From assembly GCA_965215945.1 (NCBI GenBank), contig CBDCFC010000043.1, forward strand, positions 1 to 64,000: DNA of 64,000 nt, in the 5' to 3' direction. This DNA comes from JAHEKD01 sp965215945. GTDB lineage: Bacteria > Pseudomonadota > Gammaproteobacteria > Arenicellales > JAHEKD01. The translations under genes and the position numbers were made by a program. The notes beneath the pieces were generated by a model. The model was not told the DNA's origin, searched no databases, and was given only the letters and a program-made list of their open reading frames with translations. Numbering within the stretch: the stretch's first letter is position 1; each line of letters opens with the position of its first letter. This document shows positions 26,557 to 35,240 of the stretch, piece after piece.

Positions 26557-27675
26557 TTGGCAACACTTTCAGTATCCCGCAGAACGCGTAGTACACCTTT
26601 TACCAGCAGGGTTGAAGCGCTTGGAGTAAAAGCTTATACCGTTTATAACAATACGCTGTTGGCGACTTGTTTTCGATCGCTAGAAGAAGATTATTGGCAT
26701 TTATGCGAACACGTTCAGGTATGGGATGTGTCGTGTGAACGCCAGGTGCAGTTGCAAGGTCCCGATGCATTCAAGCTGGTGCAACTGATGACGCCTCGCA
26801 ATTTGAGCAAAGCGCAAGATGATCAATGCTTTTATCTGCCATTGTGCGATGAGAACGGCAGAATGATTAATGACCCAATCGCCATTCATCTTAAACCTGA
26901 TACCTGGTGGTTAAGCATCGCAGATTCGGATGTCTTGCTGTGGGCGAAAGGGCTGGCTGTCGGAATGAAACTGGATGTCAATGTCACAGAGCCGGATGTT
27001 TGGCCGCTGGCCATTCAGGGGCCCAAAGCGGATGAATTAATGCGGCGTGTGTTCGGCGATGTTGTTAATGAGATTCGTTTTTTCCGTTACAAGCGGTTGG
27101 ATTACAACGGTCATTCATTTGTCGTGTCCCGGTCAGGCTGGTCAAAACAAGGCGGTTTTGAAGTCTATGTTAATAATGCAGAAATCGGTTGCCGGTTGTG
27201 GGATGAACTATTTGCAAAGGGAACGGATTTGAACGTTGGCCCCGGTTGCCCCAATTTGATCGAACGTATTGAAAGTAGCTTGTTATCCTTTGGCAACGAT
27301 ATGGATTATCGTCATTCACCATTGCAATGTGGACTTAGAAAATATTGCCATTTTGATCAGGACCTGGAAAGCTTGAGCATCAAGGCATTAAAGCAACAGG
27401 ATGAGCAAGGCGCACCATCGAGATTGATGGGTTTGATGGCAATCGGTTTAGATGAAGTGACGAGTAACAATCTGGTTTTCAAGACTAATGAACATGTCGG
27501 TGATATTTTTTCTGATTGCATTTCACCGCGTTACGGTGCCTATTTAGCCATTGCAATGCTGGATAGCCGGGCCATTGATTTGACAATGGCCAATCAGGGG
27601 AATGGTTTGAGCATCAAAGTCGGTGAAAAATTTCATCCGCTAAAATGTATAGAATTACCGTTTGTATTTGAGTGA
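26557..27675 (+). CDS. dmdA: Dimethylsulfoniopropionate demethylase
   Basis: 372-residue GcvT-fold, tetrahydrofolate-dependent methyltransferase. It follows the marine DmdA pattern along its length: SRRTRSTPFTSRVEALGV, YTVYNNTLL, SLEEDYWHLCEHVQVWDVSCERQVQLQG, KLVQLMTPR, RSGWSKQGGFEVYV and VGPGCPNLIERIESSLLSFGND. The family transfers one methyl from DMSP to tetrahydrofolate, giving methylmercaptopropionate and 5-methyl-THF, in the cytosol. The start codon is TTG 26557 as the frame opens; the conserved SRR.RSTP segment follows within 7-14 codons. It is 6 bp before the FadN-like gene. No dmdB, dmdC or dmdD in their standard form adjoins it. Related GcvT-type demethylases of unknown substrate are the alternative. 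Confidence 0.85.
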   Translation: MATLSVSRRTRSTPFTSRVEALGVKAYTVYNNTLLATCFRSLEEDYWHLCEHVQVWDVSCERQVQLQGPDAFKLVQLMTPRNLSKAQDDQCFYLPLCDENGRMINDPIAIHLKPDTWWLSIADSDVLLWAKGLAVGMKLDVNVTEPDVWPLAIQGPKADELMRRVFGDVVNEIRFFRYKRLDYNGHSFVVSRSGWSKQGGFEVYVNNAEIGCRLWDELFAKGTDLNVGPGCPNLIERIESSLLSFGNDMDYRHSPLQCGLRKYCHFDQDLESLSIKALKQQDEQGAPSRLMGLMAIGLDEVTSNNLVFKTNEHVGDIFSDCISPRYGAYLAIAMLDSRAIDLTMANQGNGLSIKVGEKFHPLKCIELPFVFE

Positions 27676-27681
27676 AACTTT

Positions 27682-30018
27682 ATGTTTAAAAAAGTAGCAG
27701 TGATAGGATCGGGAACTATGGGCGCCGGCATTGCCGGACAGGTGGCAAATGCTGGCGTTGAAGTTTGGTTGCTGGATTTGCCCAGCGAGGGAGATGATGT
27801 AAATGCTATCGCAGCAAAAGGGCTGGAACGTCTAAAAGATCCCAATCAACCCGGTCTCATGAGTGAAGAGGCTGAAGCAAAAATTCATCTGGGCAATATC
27901 CGCGATGATCTAGCCGTAGTAGCTGATTGCGACTGGATTGCAGAAGCTGTCGTTGAACGCTTGAATGTTAAGCATCAGCTTTACGCGCAGGTGGCTGAGC
28001 ATATTTGTGATGATGCAATCCTGACTTCTAATACCTCGACAATTCCGATCAAACTTTTAACAGAAGTGATGGCAGAAGATTTGAAGAAAAGGTTTGCTAT
28101 CACTCACTTCTTTAATCCTGTTCGTTTTATGCGTTTACTGGAGTTGGTGCGTGGTGAATACACAACCGATGAAGTGATGCAAAAACTTGAGCAGTTTTGC
28201 GAACAGAATCTGGGTAAGGGTGTGGTGCCTTGTGCGGATACACCTGGATTTCTAGCTAACCGTGTAGGAATATTTGCAATTCAATGCGCCTTGCATGAAG
28301 CATTTAAGATGGAGCTGGCGCCGCAAATAGCGGACAGCCTGTTTGGCCGATCGATGGGGATTCCCAAAACCGGTGTCTTTGGACTCTATGATTTGATTGG
28401 CATTGATTTAATGTCTGATGTAGTGAAAAGCCTGGTCAGCATTTTGCCAGAGCAAGATGCTTTTCATGCAGTGGCTGAACCGATTGAAGTCATGACCCGG
28501 ATGATCGCTAATGATCAGCGCGGTAATAAATCCGGCAAAGGATTTTATTATCAAGCCGACTCGATGGCCGATAAGCAAGTGCTGGATTTTTCCACTAGTA
28601 CTTATGTCGATTTTGAGCGTCCTAATATCGATATTGCTGTTCGGGCTGAGAAACACGGAATCAAATGTTTACTGGATGACAGCAGTGAATACGGTGACTA
28701 TGCCTGGCGAGTAATGTCACAAACACTTTGCTATGCAGCTTCATTAATTCCGGAAGTCGGTGATGATCCAAGTGCGATCGATGAGGCCATGAAACTGGGT
28801 TACAACTGGATTTCAGGCCCGTTTGAAATTATTGATAAAATTGGTTTGGAATATTTTGTTGATCGTTTACAAGCTGAAGGGCGCCAAGTTCCAAAAATTA
28901 TCAATCAGACCTTGGTGAGTAAGCAAAAGTCCTTTTATCGCGTCAAAGATTCAAACTACCAACATCGTTTGTGGCAGTCGGCTGAGTCTGATAGCGAGTG
29001 GCAAACCATTTCACGGGTACCTGGGGTAGTGCGATTCAACGAAGCCCGTAACACCTTAAAACCTGTCAATACAAATGAATCGGCAAGCTGGTTTAATTAT
29101 CAGGATATTGCCCTGGTCGAATTTCACAGCAAAGCTAATGCGCTAGATGCCCACTCCATGCAAATTCTGGAAGATGCATTAAACAATGTTGAATCAATGA
29201 AATTAAAAGGCCTGATTGTCCATAATGATGCCCAGCATTTTTCCTGTGGTGTAAATCTGGCTGCGGTGCGTGCATTCATCGAGTCGCAGGATTTTGATGG
29301 CCTTGATAAATTTTTGGATCATTTTCAGCAGACCGTACATAAGATGTCACGAGCGAATTTTCCGGTCGTTGCTGCACCTGCCGGGATGTCGATTGGAGGT
29401 GGATTCGAAGTGGTTTTACATGCCCAGCATGTTGTTTGCCATGCTAATTCTGTCATGGGGCTGGTGGAAAGTCTGGTCGGTGTAGTGCCGGCGGGAGGTG
29501 GTTGCAAAGAAAATTTGTACCGCTGGATTAACAAGCTGGGTTTGGATAGAAATAATATCGCCAATGCATCCTGGAAAGCGTTTATGAATATCGGTTATGG
29601 CCGCACTGCCAGCTCACCACAACAGGCGCGCAAGCTGGCAATGTTACGAGATTCTGATCCATATTTAATGAACCGTGATCGACTGTTATCCAATGCAGTT
29701 GAATTTGTGAATCAAAACGCCATGCCTGCTCACCATGATCGACCTGAACTGACTATGCCAGGGCGTGAGATTTATCAGGCCATGAGTGAGTGGTTGGATG
29801 AGGGCTACAAAAAAGGCATGTTTACAGCGCATGATATTGTCACTGGTCGTGCAATCGCCAGCATCGTTTCCGGCGGTGATGTTGATCCTGAAACAGTTTG
29901 GACTGAACAGGATTTATACGATGCTGAACGCCGAGCCTTTTTGGGTCTTGCCCAAACTGAAGCGACGTATGCACGCATAAGTACTTTGCTTGATACAGGT
30001 AAGAACTTGAGGAATTAA
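27682..30018 (+). CDS. FadN-like 3-hydroxyacyl-CoA dehydrogenase / enoyl-CoA hydratase
   Basis: 778 residues. The order is an NAD-binding domain (GSGTMGAGIAG, residues 8-18), dehydrogenase helical domains (HFFNPVRFMRLLELV; GKGFYYQ), then a C-terminal crotonase domain. The latter has the oxyanion hole FSCGVNLAAV and GMSIGGGFEVVLHA, plus MGLVESLVGVVPAGGG. This dehydrogenase-first order and length match FadN, not FadB. It oxidises 3-hydroxyacyl-CoA and may hydrate the enoyl-CoA. Its coupling to dmdA (6-bp gap) hints at a role downstream of DMSP, such as methylthioacryloyl-CoA or 3-hydroxypropionyl-CoA handling; that link is inference. Confidence 0.82.
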   Translation: MFKKVAVIGSGTMGAGIAGQVANAGVEVWLLDLPSEGDDVNAIAAKGLERLKDPNQPGLMSEEAEAKIHLGNIRDDLAVVADCDWIAEAVVERLNVKHQLYAQVAEHICDDAILTSNTSTIPIKLLTEVMAEDLKKRFAITHFFNPVRFMRLLELVRGEYTTDEVMQKLEQFCEQNLGKGVVPCADTPGFLANRVGIFAIQCALHEAFKMELAPQIADSLFGRSMGIPKTGVFGLYDLIGIDLMSDVVKSLVSILPEQDAFHAVAEPIEVMTRMIANDQRGNKSGKGFYYQADSMADKQVLDFSTSTYVDFERPNIDIAVRAEKHGIKCLLDDSSEYGDYAWRVMSQTLCYAASLIPEVGDDPSAIDEAMKLGYNWISGPFEIIDKIGLEYFVDRLQAEGRQVPKIINQTLVSKQKSFYRVKDSNYQHRLWQSAESDSEWQTISRVPGVVRFNEARNTLKPVNTNESASWFNYQDIALVEFHSKANALDAHSMQILEDALNNVESMKLKGLIVHNDAQHFSCGVNLAAVRAFIESQDFDGLDKFLDHFQQTVHKMSRANFPVVAAPAGMSIGGGFEVVLHAQHVVCHANSVMGLVESLVGVVPAGGGCKENLYRWINKLGLDRNNIANASWKAFMNIGYGRTASSPQQARKLAMLRDSDPYLMNRDRLLSNAVEFVNQNAMPAHHDRPELTMPGREIYQAMSEWLDEGYKKGMFTAHDIVTGRAIASIVSGGDVDPETVWTEQDLYDAERRAFLGLAQTEATYARISTLLDTGKNLRN

Positions 30019-30069
30019 CGGCTTTTCTTACTACTCCGTTAATTCAGTAGTTATTTGCCTTTTTTAAAT

Positions 30070-30292
30070 GTATGTCAAAATCCGGGAATCAAGCAAAAGC
30101 TTGTGGATGCAATGCAAGCCGCTATCGAACTGGGGATTTTTTGGTGTACCGACGTTTCGTATCGACAATCAGATATTTTGGGGTGATGATCGAATCGATG
30201 AAGTCATTAGATACTTAAGTGGAAAACGGGTTGACGAAACCAGGCTAAATAAAATGTTAAGCCGGCCTTCGGCTGTCAAAGCCAGGAATTAA
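30070..30292 (+). pseudogene. Remnant of a DsbA-fold / 2-hydroxychromene-2-carboxylate isomerase-like gene
   Basis: Two frames join at a six-T run (30137-30142). The first reads CQNPGIKQKLVDAMQAAIELGIF and the second FGVPTFRIDNQIFWGDDRIDEVIRYL to a stop at 30292. Together they match the C-terminal third of the HCCA-isomerase/DsbA family, where GVFGVPTF with a cis-Pro and FWGQDR are diagnostic. The N-terminal two thirds are absent, so the gene is truncated as well as frameshifted. The complete gene probably belonged to the dmdA transcript. Confidence 0.75.
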
Positions 30293-30359
30293 TTAAGGCA
30301 ATCGAAGAACGAGGTCAAGGTTGATACGATTAAACACGTAAATAAACCCATTGAATCGA

Positions 30360-30440
30360 TTAAAAATTCGCAATCGATAAAACGCTGGTGACAATGACTA
30401 AGGTTAATACGACACAATAACTGGTGATTAAAAGTTTCAC
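30360..30440 (-). CDS. Possible 26-residue hydrophobic small protein
   Basis: GTG 30440 has AGGA seven bases upstream. The frame encodes MKLLITSYCVVLTLVIVTSVLSIANF (read in two parts: MKLLITSYCV, then VLTLVIVTSVLSIANF), a single membrane-spanning segment. It lies in the 440-bp AT-rich gap downstream of the endonuclease gene on the same strand. There is no homology to point to; it is reported because the ribosome site and composition are coherent. Confidence 0.3.
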   Translation of the reverse strand: MKLLITSYCVVLTLVIVTSVLSIANF

Positions 30441-30508
30441 TTTGTTTTCCTTTGGTGGTTATTTTAATGTATGGCCAAAAATATGCAGGCCTGAGTGTTT
30501 TGCTGATA

Positions 30509-30583
30509 TTAAATAATTAGCGAAACAAACCCGACTAAAAGTATCGACCCCATACACAATTTATATTTATTTTCTGCTGACAT
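30509..30583 (-). CDS. Possible 24-residue small membrane protein
   Basis: ATG 30583 opens a 24-codon frame, MSAENKYKLC then MGSILLVGFVSLII. It has a charged N-terminus and a hydrophobic end, resembling small membrane peptides. No convincing ribosome site is seen, so support is weak. The rest of the gap 30293-30735 shows no gene. Confidence 0.18.
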   Translation of the reverse strand: MSAENKYKLCMGSILLVGFVSLII

Positions 30584-30735
30584 TATTTTGAAAATTTCAG
30601 TTTTTGTTAAAACGAATAATATGTTTATCTAACTGACTTTTCTATGAACTTATTCACAATATGCCAAAAATTTTACAAAATTTGTTTGGATTGTTAAATT
30701 AAGTTACAGGGGTTGTATCCATTAGTTTTTTTGTT

Positions 30736-31383
30736 TTAGAAATTTTTACCATCGATGTATGGATTGCGGTTACCCTGGATACTTTCGATTTTGTCGTTGC
30801 GTTGTTTTTCGAATTCGTCTGGTGGGTCAGCCATATTCCATTTTTCAAGTAAAGCGATTTGTTTATCGAACAATTTCAGATCATAAGTGTCAGCCATATA
30901 AAACATCGCTCTGGCAATATTGCCGCGAACTTCTTCCCGCGGTTCAACGAGTCTCGGGCGGTGATGTTGAATTTCGAAATCACAGGAACCGAAATTACGC
31001 TTTTCACCATTAACTATACCAAAAGCAATACTGGAACGTTCTTCGTTGATATCAGATCGGGCAGGATAAAGATTATGAAGGTCTGCTTCGATTTGATTGA
31101 ACAGATCGCTATTATTACGGCATTCTTTTCTGCGCCCACAGTTTAATGAATGAGCGACCCAGCCCATGGGGAACACATGTTCAATATTGATGCCTTTGTT
31201 ATAACCACCGCCAAACTCTTTAGCGCAATACAACGTTTCACCGCCATTGGGATAAAGTTTGTCCCAGAAAATTTCGCGCGCAGTGAAGTAGTCTTCGATC
31301 GGTCTAAGGCTTTGTTCGACTTGTTCGCTGCAAGCCGATAGGCAGAAAAGCAATAAAGCGGTAAAAACATTTATTCGTTTCAT
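30736..31383 (-). CDS. Endonuclease I family lipoprotein nuclease
   Basis: 215 residues from ATG 31383, chosen because it starts a signal peptide with lipobox LSAC (Cys18); the frame stays open to 31452. The body matches secreted/periplasmic endonuclease I (EndA/NucM type): NIEHVFPMGWV with the catalytic His, LFNQIEADLHNLYPARSDINEERSS with the metal-binding Asn/Asp residues, and RGNIARAMFYMADTY. It degrades DNA non-specifically in the periplasm or at the surface, for nutrient gain. An intergenic repeat (31389-31521) precedes it. Confidence 0.85.
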   Translation of the reverse strand: MKRINVFTALLLFCLSACSEQVEQSLRPIEDYFTAREIFWDKLYPNGGETLYCAKEFGGGYNKGINIEHVFPMGWVAHSLNCGRRKECRNNSDLFNQIEADLHNLYPARSDINEERSSIAFGIVNGEKRNFGSCDFEIQHHRPRLVEPREEVRGNIARAMFYMADTYDLKLFDKQIALLEKWNMADPPDEFEKQRNDKIESIQGNRNPYIDGKNF

Positions 31384-31388
31384 TTGCA

Positions 31389-31521
31389 TGTCATTTCGAG
31401 TGAGTGAGTATAAAATGAACGAACCGAGAAATCTCCCTGAGCCAGTTTCCAATTTAAACGAAGTGACCGTAGAGAAGCCCGAGCAGCGATTGAGAGATCC
31501 TGGATCAAGTCCAGGATGACA
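31389..31521. repeat. Intergenic repeat with TGTCAT/ATGACA ends
   Basis: The 133-bp segment between two minus-strand genes begins TGTCAT (31389-31394) and ends ATGACA (31516-31521). It includes GAGAAATCTCCC, then GAGAGATCCTGGA-tcaag-TCCAGG. The right half repeats the layout at 19291-19316. It is likely a MITE or REP-type element. Confidence 0.5.
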
Positions 31522-31548
31522 CAGAAGGTGTTAGTGATGATCTTTTCA

Positions 31549-32331
31549 CTATTCCATCGCCCATCCATGGCTAACAATTATAGATTGTCCGGTTAGCGAG
31601 TTATTATCAAACGAAGCTAAAAATAAAGCGGTATTGGCAACATCTTCAGTGGTGGTGAACTCTCCATCGACAGTGTCTTTTAGCATAATGTTTTTGACGA
31701 CTTCTTCTTCGGAGATATTAAATTCCTTTGCCTGTTCTGGGATTTGCTTCTCAACCAGCGGTGTTTTGACAAAGCCCGGGCAGATCACATTGGCACGAAT
31801 ATTATGTTCAGCACCCTCCTTCGCAATAGTACGGCATAAGCCGAGGATTCCATGCTTGGCACTGACATAAGGAGCTTTCAAGGGCGAAGCGAGTTTGGAG
31901 TGAACCGACCCCATCAATAAAATACAGCCACCCGTTTTCTGCTCAACCATGCGGCGCATTGCGGCCCGTGCAGTTAAGAAAGCACCATCTAGATGTACGG
32001 CGATGATTTTGCGCCAGTTTTGATACTCCAAAGAAATGATAGGATCGATGTGTTGAAGTCCTGCATTACTCATTAACACATCAATTTTTCCATAGTGATC
32101 GGCTAATTTTTGAGTGCCTTCATCTACCTGTTGTTCATCAGTGACATCCATTGCAATTGCGATGGCTTGGCCGTTATTATTTTCAATTTCGTTAGCGGTT
32201 TGTTTGGCATTTTCGACATTTAAATCAGCAATACCTACAGCGGCTCCGTTATTGGCGAATGTCAGCGCTATTTGTCGGCCGATGCCGCTTCCAGCCCCTG
32301 TAATCAACGCAACTTTGTTTTCTAAATTCAT
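31549..32331 (-). CDS. D-3-hydroxybutyrate dehydrogenase
   Basis: 260-residue classical SDR. It has TGAGSGIG (11-18) for NAD, SNAGLQHIDPI, the catalytic Ser in GSVHSKLASP, and YVSAKHG with the catalytic Tyr/Lys. GLQH with PI and the C-terminal VSHGWAME are characteristic of bacterial 3-hydroxybutyrate dehydrogenase (BdhA type). It interconverts 3-hydroxybutyrate and acetoacetate, consistent with turnover of ketone bodies, polyhydroxybutyrate or carnitine-derived acetoacetyl units. It is divergent from the M48 protease gene. Confidence 0.78.
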   Translation of the reverse strand: MNLENKVALITGAGSGIGRQIALTFANNGAAVGIADLNVENAKQTANEIENNNGQAIAIAMDVTDEQQVDEGTQKLADHYGKIDVLMSNAGLQHIDPIISLEYQNWRKIIAVHLDGAFLTARAAMRRMVEQKTGGCILLMGSVHSKLASPLKAPYVSAKHGILGLCRTIAKEGAEHNIRANVICPGFVKTPLVEKQIPEQAKEFNISEEEVVKNIMLKDTVDGEFTTTEDVANTALFLASFDNNSLTGQSIIVSHGWAME

Positions 32332-32409
32332 ACTTTTTGCCTAAGTTATTGATTTATTTAAGTTCAGATCTTAAATATACTAGTAGTTTGAAAAACATTG
32401 ATCTTAAAA

Positions 32410-33861
32410 ATGAATACACAATTTTACAAAATTTTTATCAGTTTAACCTTAGTTACCATCCTCACTGGTTGCGCAACGAATCCTGTCACCGGCAAACAGG
32501 ATTTTATGATGATTTCTGAGGAACAGGAAATAAATCTTGGGAAAAAATACCATCAGCAAATCCTGAAGCAGTACAAGCTTTATGACGATCCTGAATTGCA
32601 AGCTTATGTCACTAAACTCGGTGAGGAGTTGGCCGAGAAAAGCCATCGCAATAATTTGTTTTATCACTTTCATGTGATCGATTCGCCCATTGTTAATGCC
32701 TTTGCCTTACCGGGCGGTTATATTTATATCAGTCGCGGTATTCTTGCCTATATGAATTCTGAGTCCGAGTTGGCCGGTGTGCTAGGTCATGAATTAGGCC
32801 ATGTCACGGCTCGCCATAGTGCCAAGGCCATCAGTAAGCAACAACTAACCGGTATCATTGCTACAGCAGCCGTTATTGCCACAGGTAACAGAGCAGCCGG
32901 AGATCTATCATCAATTTTTGGCTCAGCTATTATCAGCGGCTATGGTCGTCAAGCAGAATTAGAATCAGACCGGCTTGGTGCCGGATATATTGCCGCTCTG
33001 GGTTATGATCCGGACGATATGATGAATGTGATTGGCATATTAAAAGATCAGGAAGAATTCGAAAAACAACGCGCAGATGAGGAGGATCGGGAGCCACGCG
33101 TTTATCACGGTCTATTTGCTACCCACCCAAAAAACGATGTTCGTTTGCAGGAAGTCATCGCCGCCGCAAAAGCACAACAGGCTGAGGTGACGCGAACAGG
33201 TAACCGGCAAGAATTTTTAAAGCGCCTTGATGGTCTAGTGTTTGCGGAAGGCGAAGCGCAAGGAGTAACACGTGGTAATAAGTTTTACCATAATCAACTG
33301 GATTTTACGGTGACATTCCCGGAGCAATGGCGAATCGAAAATCGGCCCAGCAGTCTGTTATCCACTTCAAACACTAATGATACGGTTATTCTGATGGGAA
33401 TGGACGATCTGAACTATAAGGAACAGCCAGATGACTATCTGCGACGCAACTACCGTGGTATTGAACAGTTGCAACCTATTGAGACCACTTCAGGATTGAA
33501 AGGTTCCACTGGTGTGGCAAGGCTAAGAACTCCTTATGGCAACAAAGACTCGCGTGTCGCTACGATATTTCAGGATAAACGTGCCTTTGTATTAATCGCA
33601 ACGCACAAGGATAAAGGCAAGCTTCCGGGGAATGAGTTTTTCGACACGGTTAAAAGTGTCCGTAATTTAAACAGCGACGAGCGGGAATTCGCCAAAGGAC
33701 AGCGTATTCGAATTGTGAAAGCCAAACCCGGTGATACATTTGCCAGACTGGCAGCACAATCCTCACTACCGAATTATGCCGAAGAACAACTACGCCTGCT
33801 TAACGGCATGTATCCGGATGGTGAGCCTCAAACTGGGCAGTTGATTAAAATAGTCGAATAG
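32410..33861 (+). CDS. M48 family lipoprotein metalloprotease (BepA/YfgC-like)
   Basis: 483 residues from ATG 32410 (the frame runs 4 codons further upstream). The signal peptide ends in lipobox LTGC (Cys21). The protease domain has HELGH at 127-131 (zinc His127 and His131, catalytic Glu128) and ESDRLGAGYIAALGYDP with the third ligand Glu. The C-terminal region ends in a LysM-like stretch (IVKAKPGDTFARLAAQS to LLNGMYP), which would bind peptidoglycan. The family handles outer-membrane protein quality control. It is longer than E. coli LoiP and near BepA in size, but with LysM rather than TPR repeats. Confidence 0.82.
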   Translation: MNTQFYKIFISLTLVTILTGCATNPVTGKQDFMMISEEQEINLGKKYHQQILKQYKLYDDPELQAYVTKLGEELAEKSHRNNLFYHFHVIDSPIVNAFALPGGYIYISRGILAYMNSESELAGVLGHELGHVTARHSAKAISKQQLTGIIATAAVIATGNRAAGDLSSIFGSAIISGYGRQAELESDRLGAGYIAALGYDPDDMMNVIGILKDQEEFEKQRADEEDREPRVYHGLFATHPKNDVRLQEVIAAAKAQQAEVTRTGNRQEFLKRLDGLVFAEGEAQGVTRGNKFYHNQLDFTVTFPEQWRIENRPSSLLSTSNTNDTVILMGMDDLNYKEQPDDYLRRNYRGIEQLQPIETTSGLKGSTGVARLRTPYGNKDSRVATIFQDKRAFVLIATHKDKGKLPGNEFFDTVKSVRNLNSDEREFAKGQRIRIVKAKPGDTFARLAAQSSLPNYAEEQLRLLNGMYPDGEPQTGQLIKIVE

Positions 33862-33884
33862 GGTTGCCAACAGGTGTCAGAAAT

Positions 33885-33908
33885 AAAACCTTTCTGAGTG
33901 AAGGTTTT
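33885..33908. terminator. Bidirectional terminator-like hairpin
   Basis: AAAACCTT (33885-33892) pairs with AAGGTTTT (33901-33908) between convergent genes (protease on plus, MgtE on minus). The A- and T-rich flanks of the stem could serve either direction. Confidence 0.55.
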
Positions 33909-33944
33909 CAACAGCCATATCTCATAACTTGAGTTGTCTAACCC

Positions 33945-35240
33945 TTATATGTAATTGGAGAAAAGGGAGGCTAAACCTAAAAAACTCAAAAAACCAACTA
34001 CATCAGTTACAGTCGTTAAAATTATTGAACCGGACTGAGCCGGGTCCTGACGAAGAACGGTCAAAATGAGGGGAATTGAGGCACCGGCGATTCCTGCCAG
34101 TGCCATCGAAATGACCATCGCTGCAGCAATAATTAAACTAAGGCCGATTGACTGGCCCCAAATCCACACTCCAATGGCTGTTACAACGGCAATTGCCACG
34201 CCATTAATTATGCCGACCATGCCTTCTTTAAAAAGAATGCGTACAGCGTGACGCAGACGTACCTCTCTGAGTGCCAGACCACGCATAACAACCGCGAGCG
34301 CCTGTGCACCGGTGCCGGACTGTCCGGCCACTACGGGCAACAGCACGGCAAGGGCAGTGAACTGGGCGATTGTATTCTCGAATAAACCGACTACAGCGGC
34401 CGCAACAAAGGCTGTTAACAGGTTGATATTCAGCCAGGGAAGGCGTTTTCCCACGGCGAACCATGGTGTAGACAATGCTCTTTCTTCTTTGCTGACACCC
34501 ACCATTGTCTGCAGGTCTGCACTGGCCTCCTCCTCGACAGAATGTATAAGTGCATCGTGGGACAAAATTCCAATGACACAATAATTGGCATCAACCACAG
34601 GTATGCTTGTGATGTCGTGATTATTTAATATTTCAACGGCATCTTCCCGGGGAGAGGTTGCGAAAACAAAAGGGGGCTGGGTTTTAATTAATTCGCTGAG
34701 TCGGGAGTTCCAGTTAGCACCCACGGCCTGAGCAAGTGGAATCAATCCTAGCAGTTTGTTGGATTCGTCCGTAACCATCAGATTTCTGGCTTGCAGTCCA
34801 ATTTTCTGATATCGCTCAAGCGCCTGTTTTACCGAATCATTCGGGCTAAAAGTAATCACCCGCGTATTCATTAAGCGCCCTGCTGTACCGGAAGGGTAGG
34901 TCATCAAGTCTGACAATTCATTGGCAAGCGGCTGGTTTAGCAAGGACAGTAAATTATTCTGAATTTCTTCGCTCTGCAGACTTAACAATAAAGCGGCACG
35001 GGCAGGTTCAATCAGGGCCAATATTTCAGCGGCTTTGTTCTGGCTCAGACTGGCCAGACATTCTGCAGCCAGATTTGGCGTTAGGTATTCGAGGATATCA
35101 CGGCTTAATTCCGGACGTTGTTTTTCCAGTGTCTGGCTAATTAAATCAGGCGAGTGATTTTCCAGTAATCCGGCAACTTCTTTTGGGTATAACCTAAAGT
35201 AACGACCGACAATTAATTCCTGAATGTTATCAGTTGACAT
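33945..35240 (-). CDS. mgtE: Magnesium transporter MgtE
   Basis: 431 residues from the ATG at 35240 (an ATG at 35255 is also in frame). Domain order is an MgtE N-domain of helical repeats (15-120), a CBS pair (about 130-250), and five membrane helices. The signature LPVVAGQSGTGAQALAVVMRGLALREV is present, as is TDVVGFLSFLGLASLF at the end with the pore Asp. It is a Mg2+-gated Mg2+ channel in the inner membrane. Its start overlaps the upstream MgtE-like gene, and both follow a mechanosensitive-type channel gene, so three inner-membrane ion genes form one operon. Confidence 0.88.
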   Translation of the reverse strand: MSTDNIQELIVGRYFRLYPKEVAGLLENHSPDLISQTLEKQRPELSRDILEYLTPNLAAECLASLSQNKAAEILALIEPARAALLLSLQSEEIQNNLLSLLNQPLANELSDLMTYPSGTAGRLMNTRVITFSPNDSVKQALERYQKIGLQARNLMVTDESNKLLGLIPLAQAVGANWNSRLSELIKTQPPFVFATSPREDAVEILNNHDITSIPVVDANYCVIGILSHDALIHSVEEEASADLQTMVGVSKEERALSTPWFAVGKRLPWLNINLLTAFVAAAVVGLFENTIAQFTALAVLLPVVAGQSGTGAQALAVVMRGLALREVRLRHAVRILFKEGMVGIINGVAIAVVTAIGVWIWGQSIGLSLIIAAAMVISMALAGIAGASIPLILTVLRQDPAQSGSIILTTVTDVVGFLSFLGLASLFSNYI

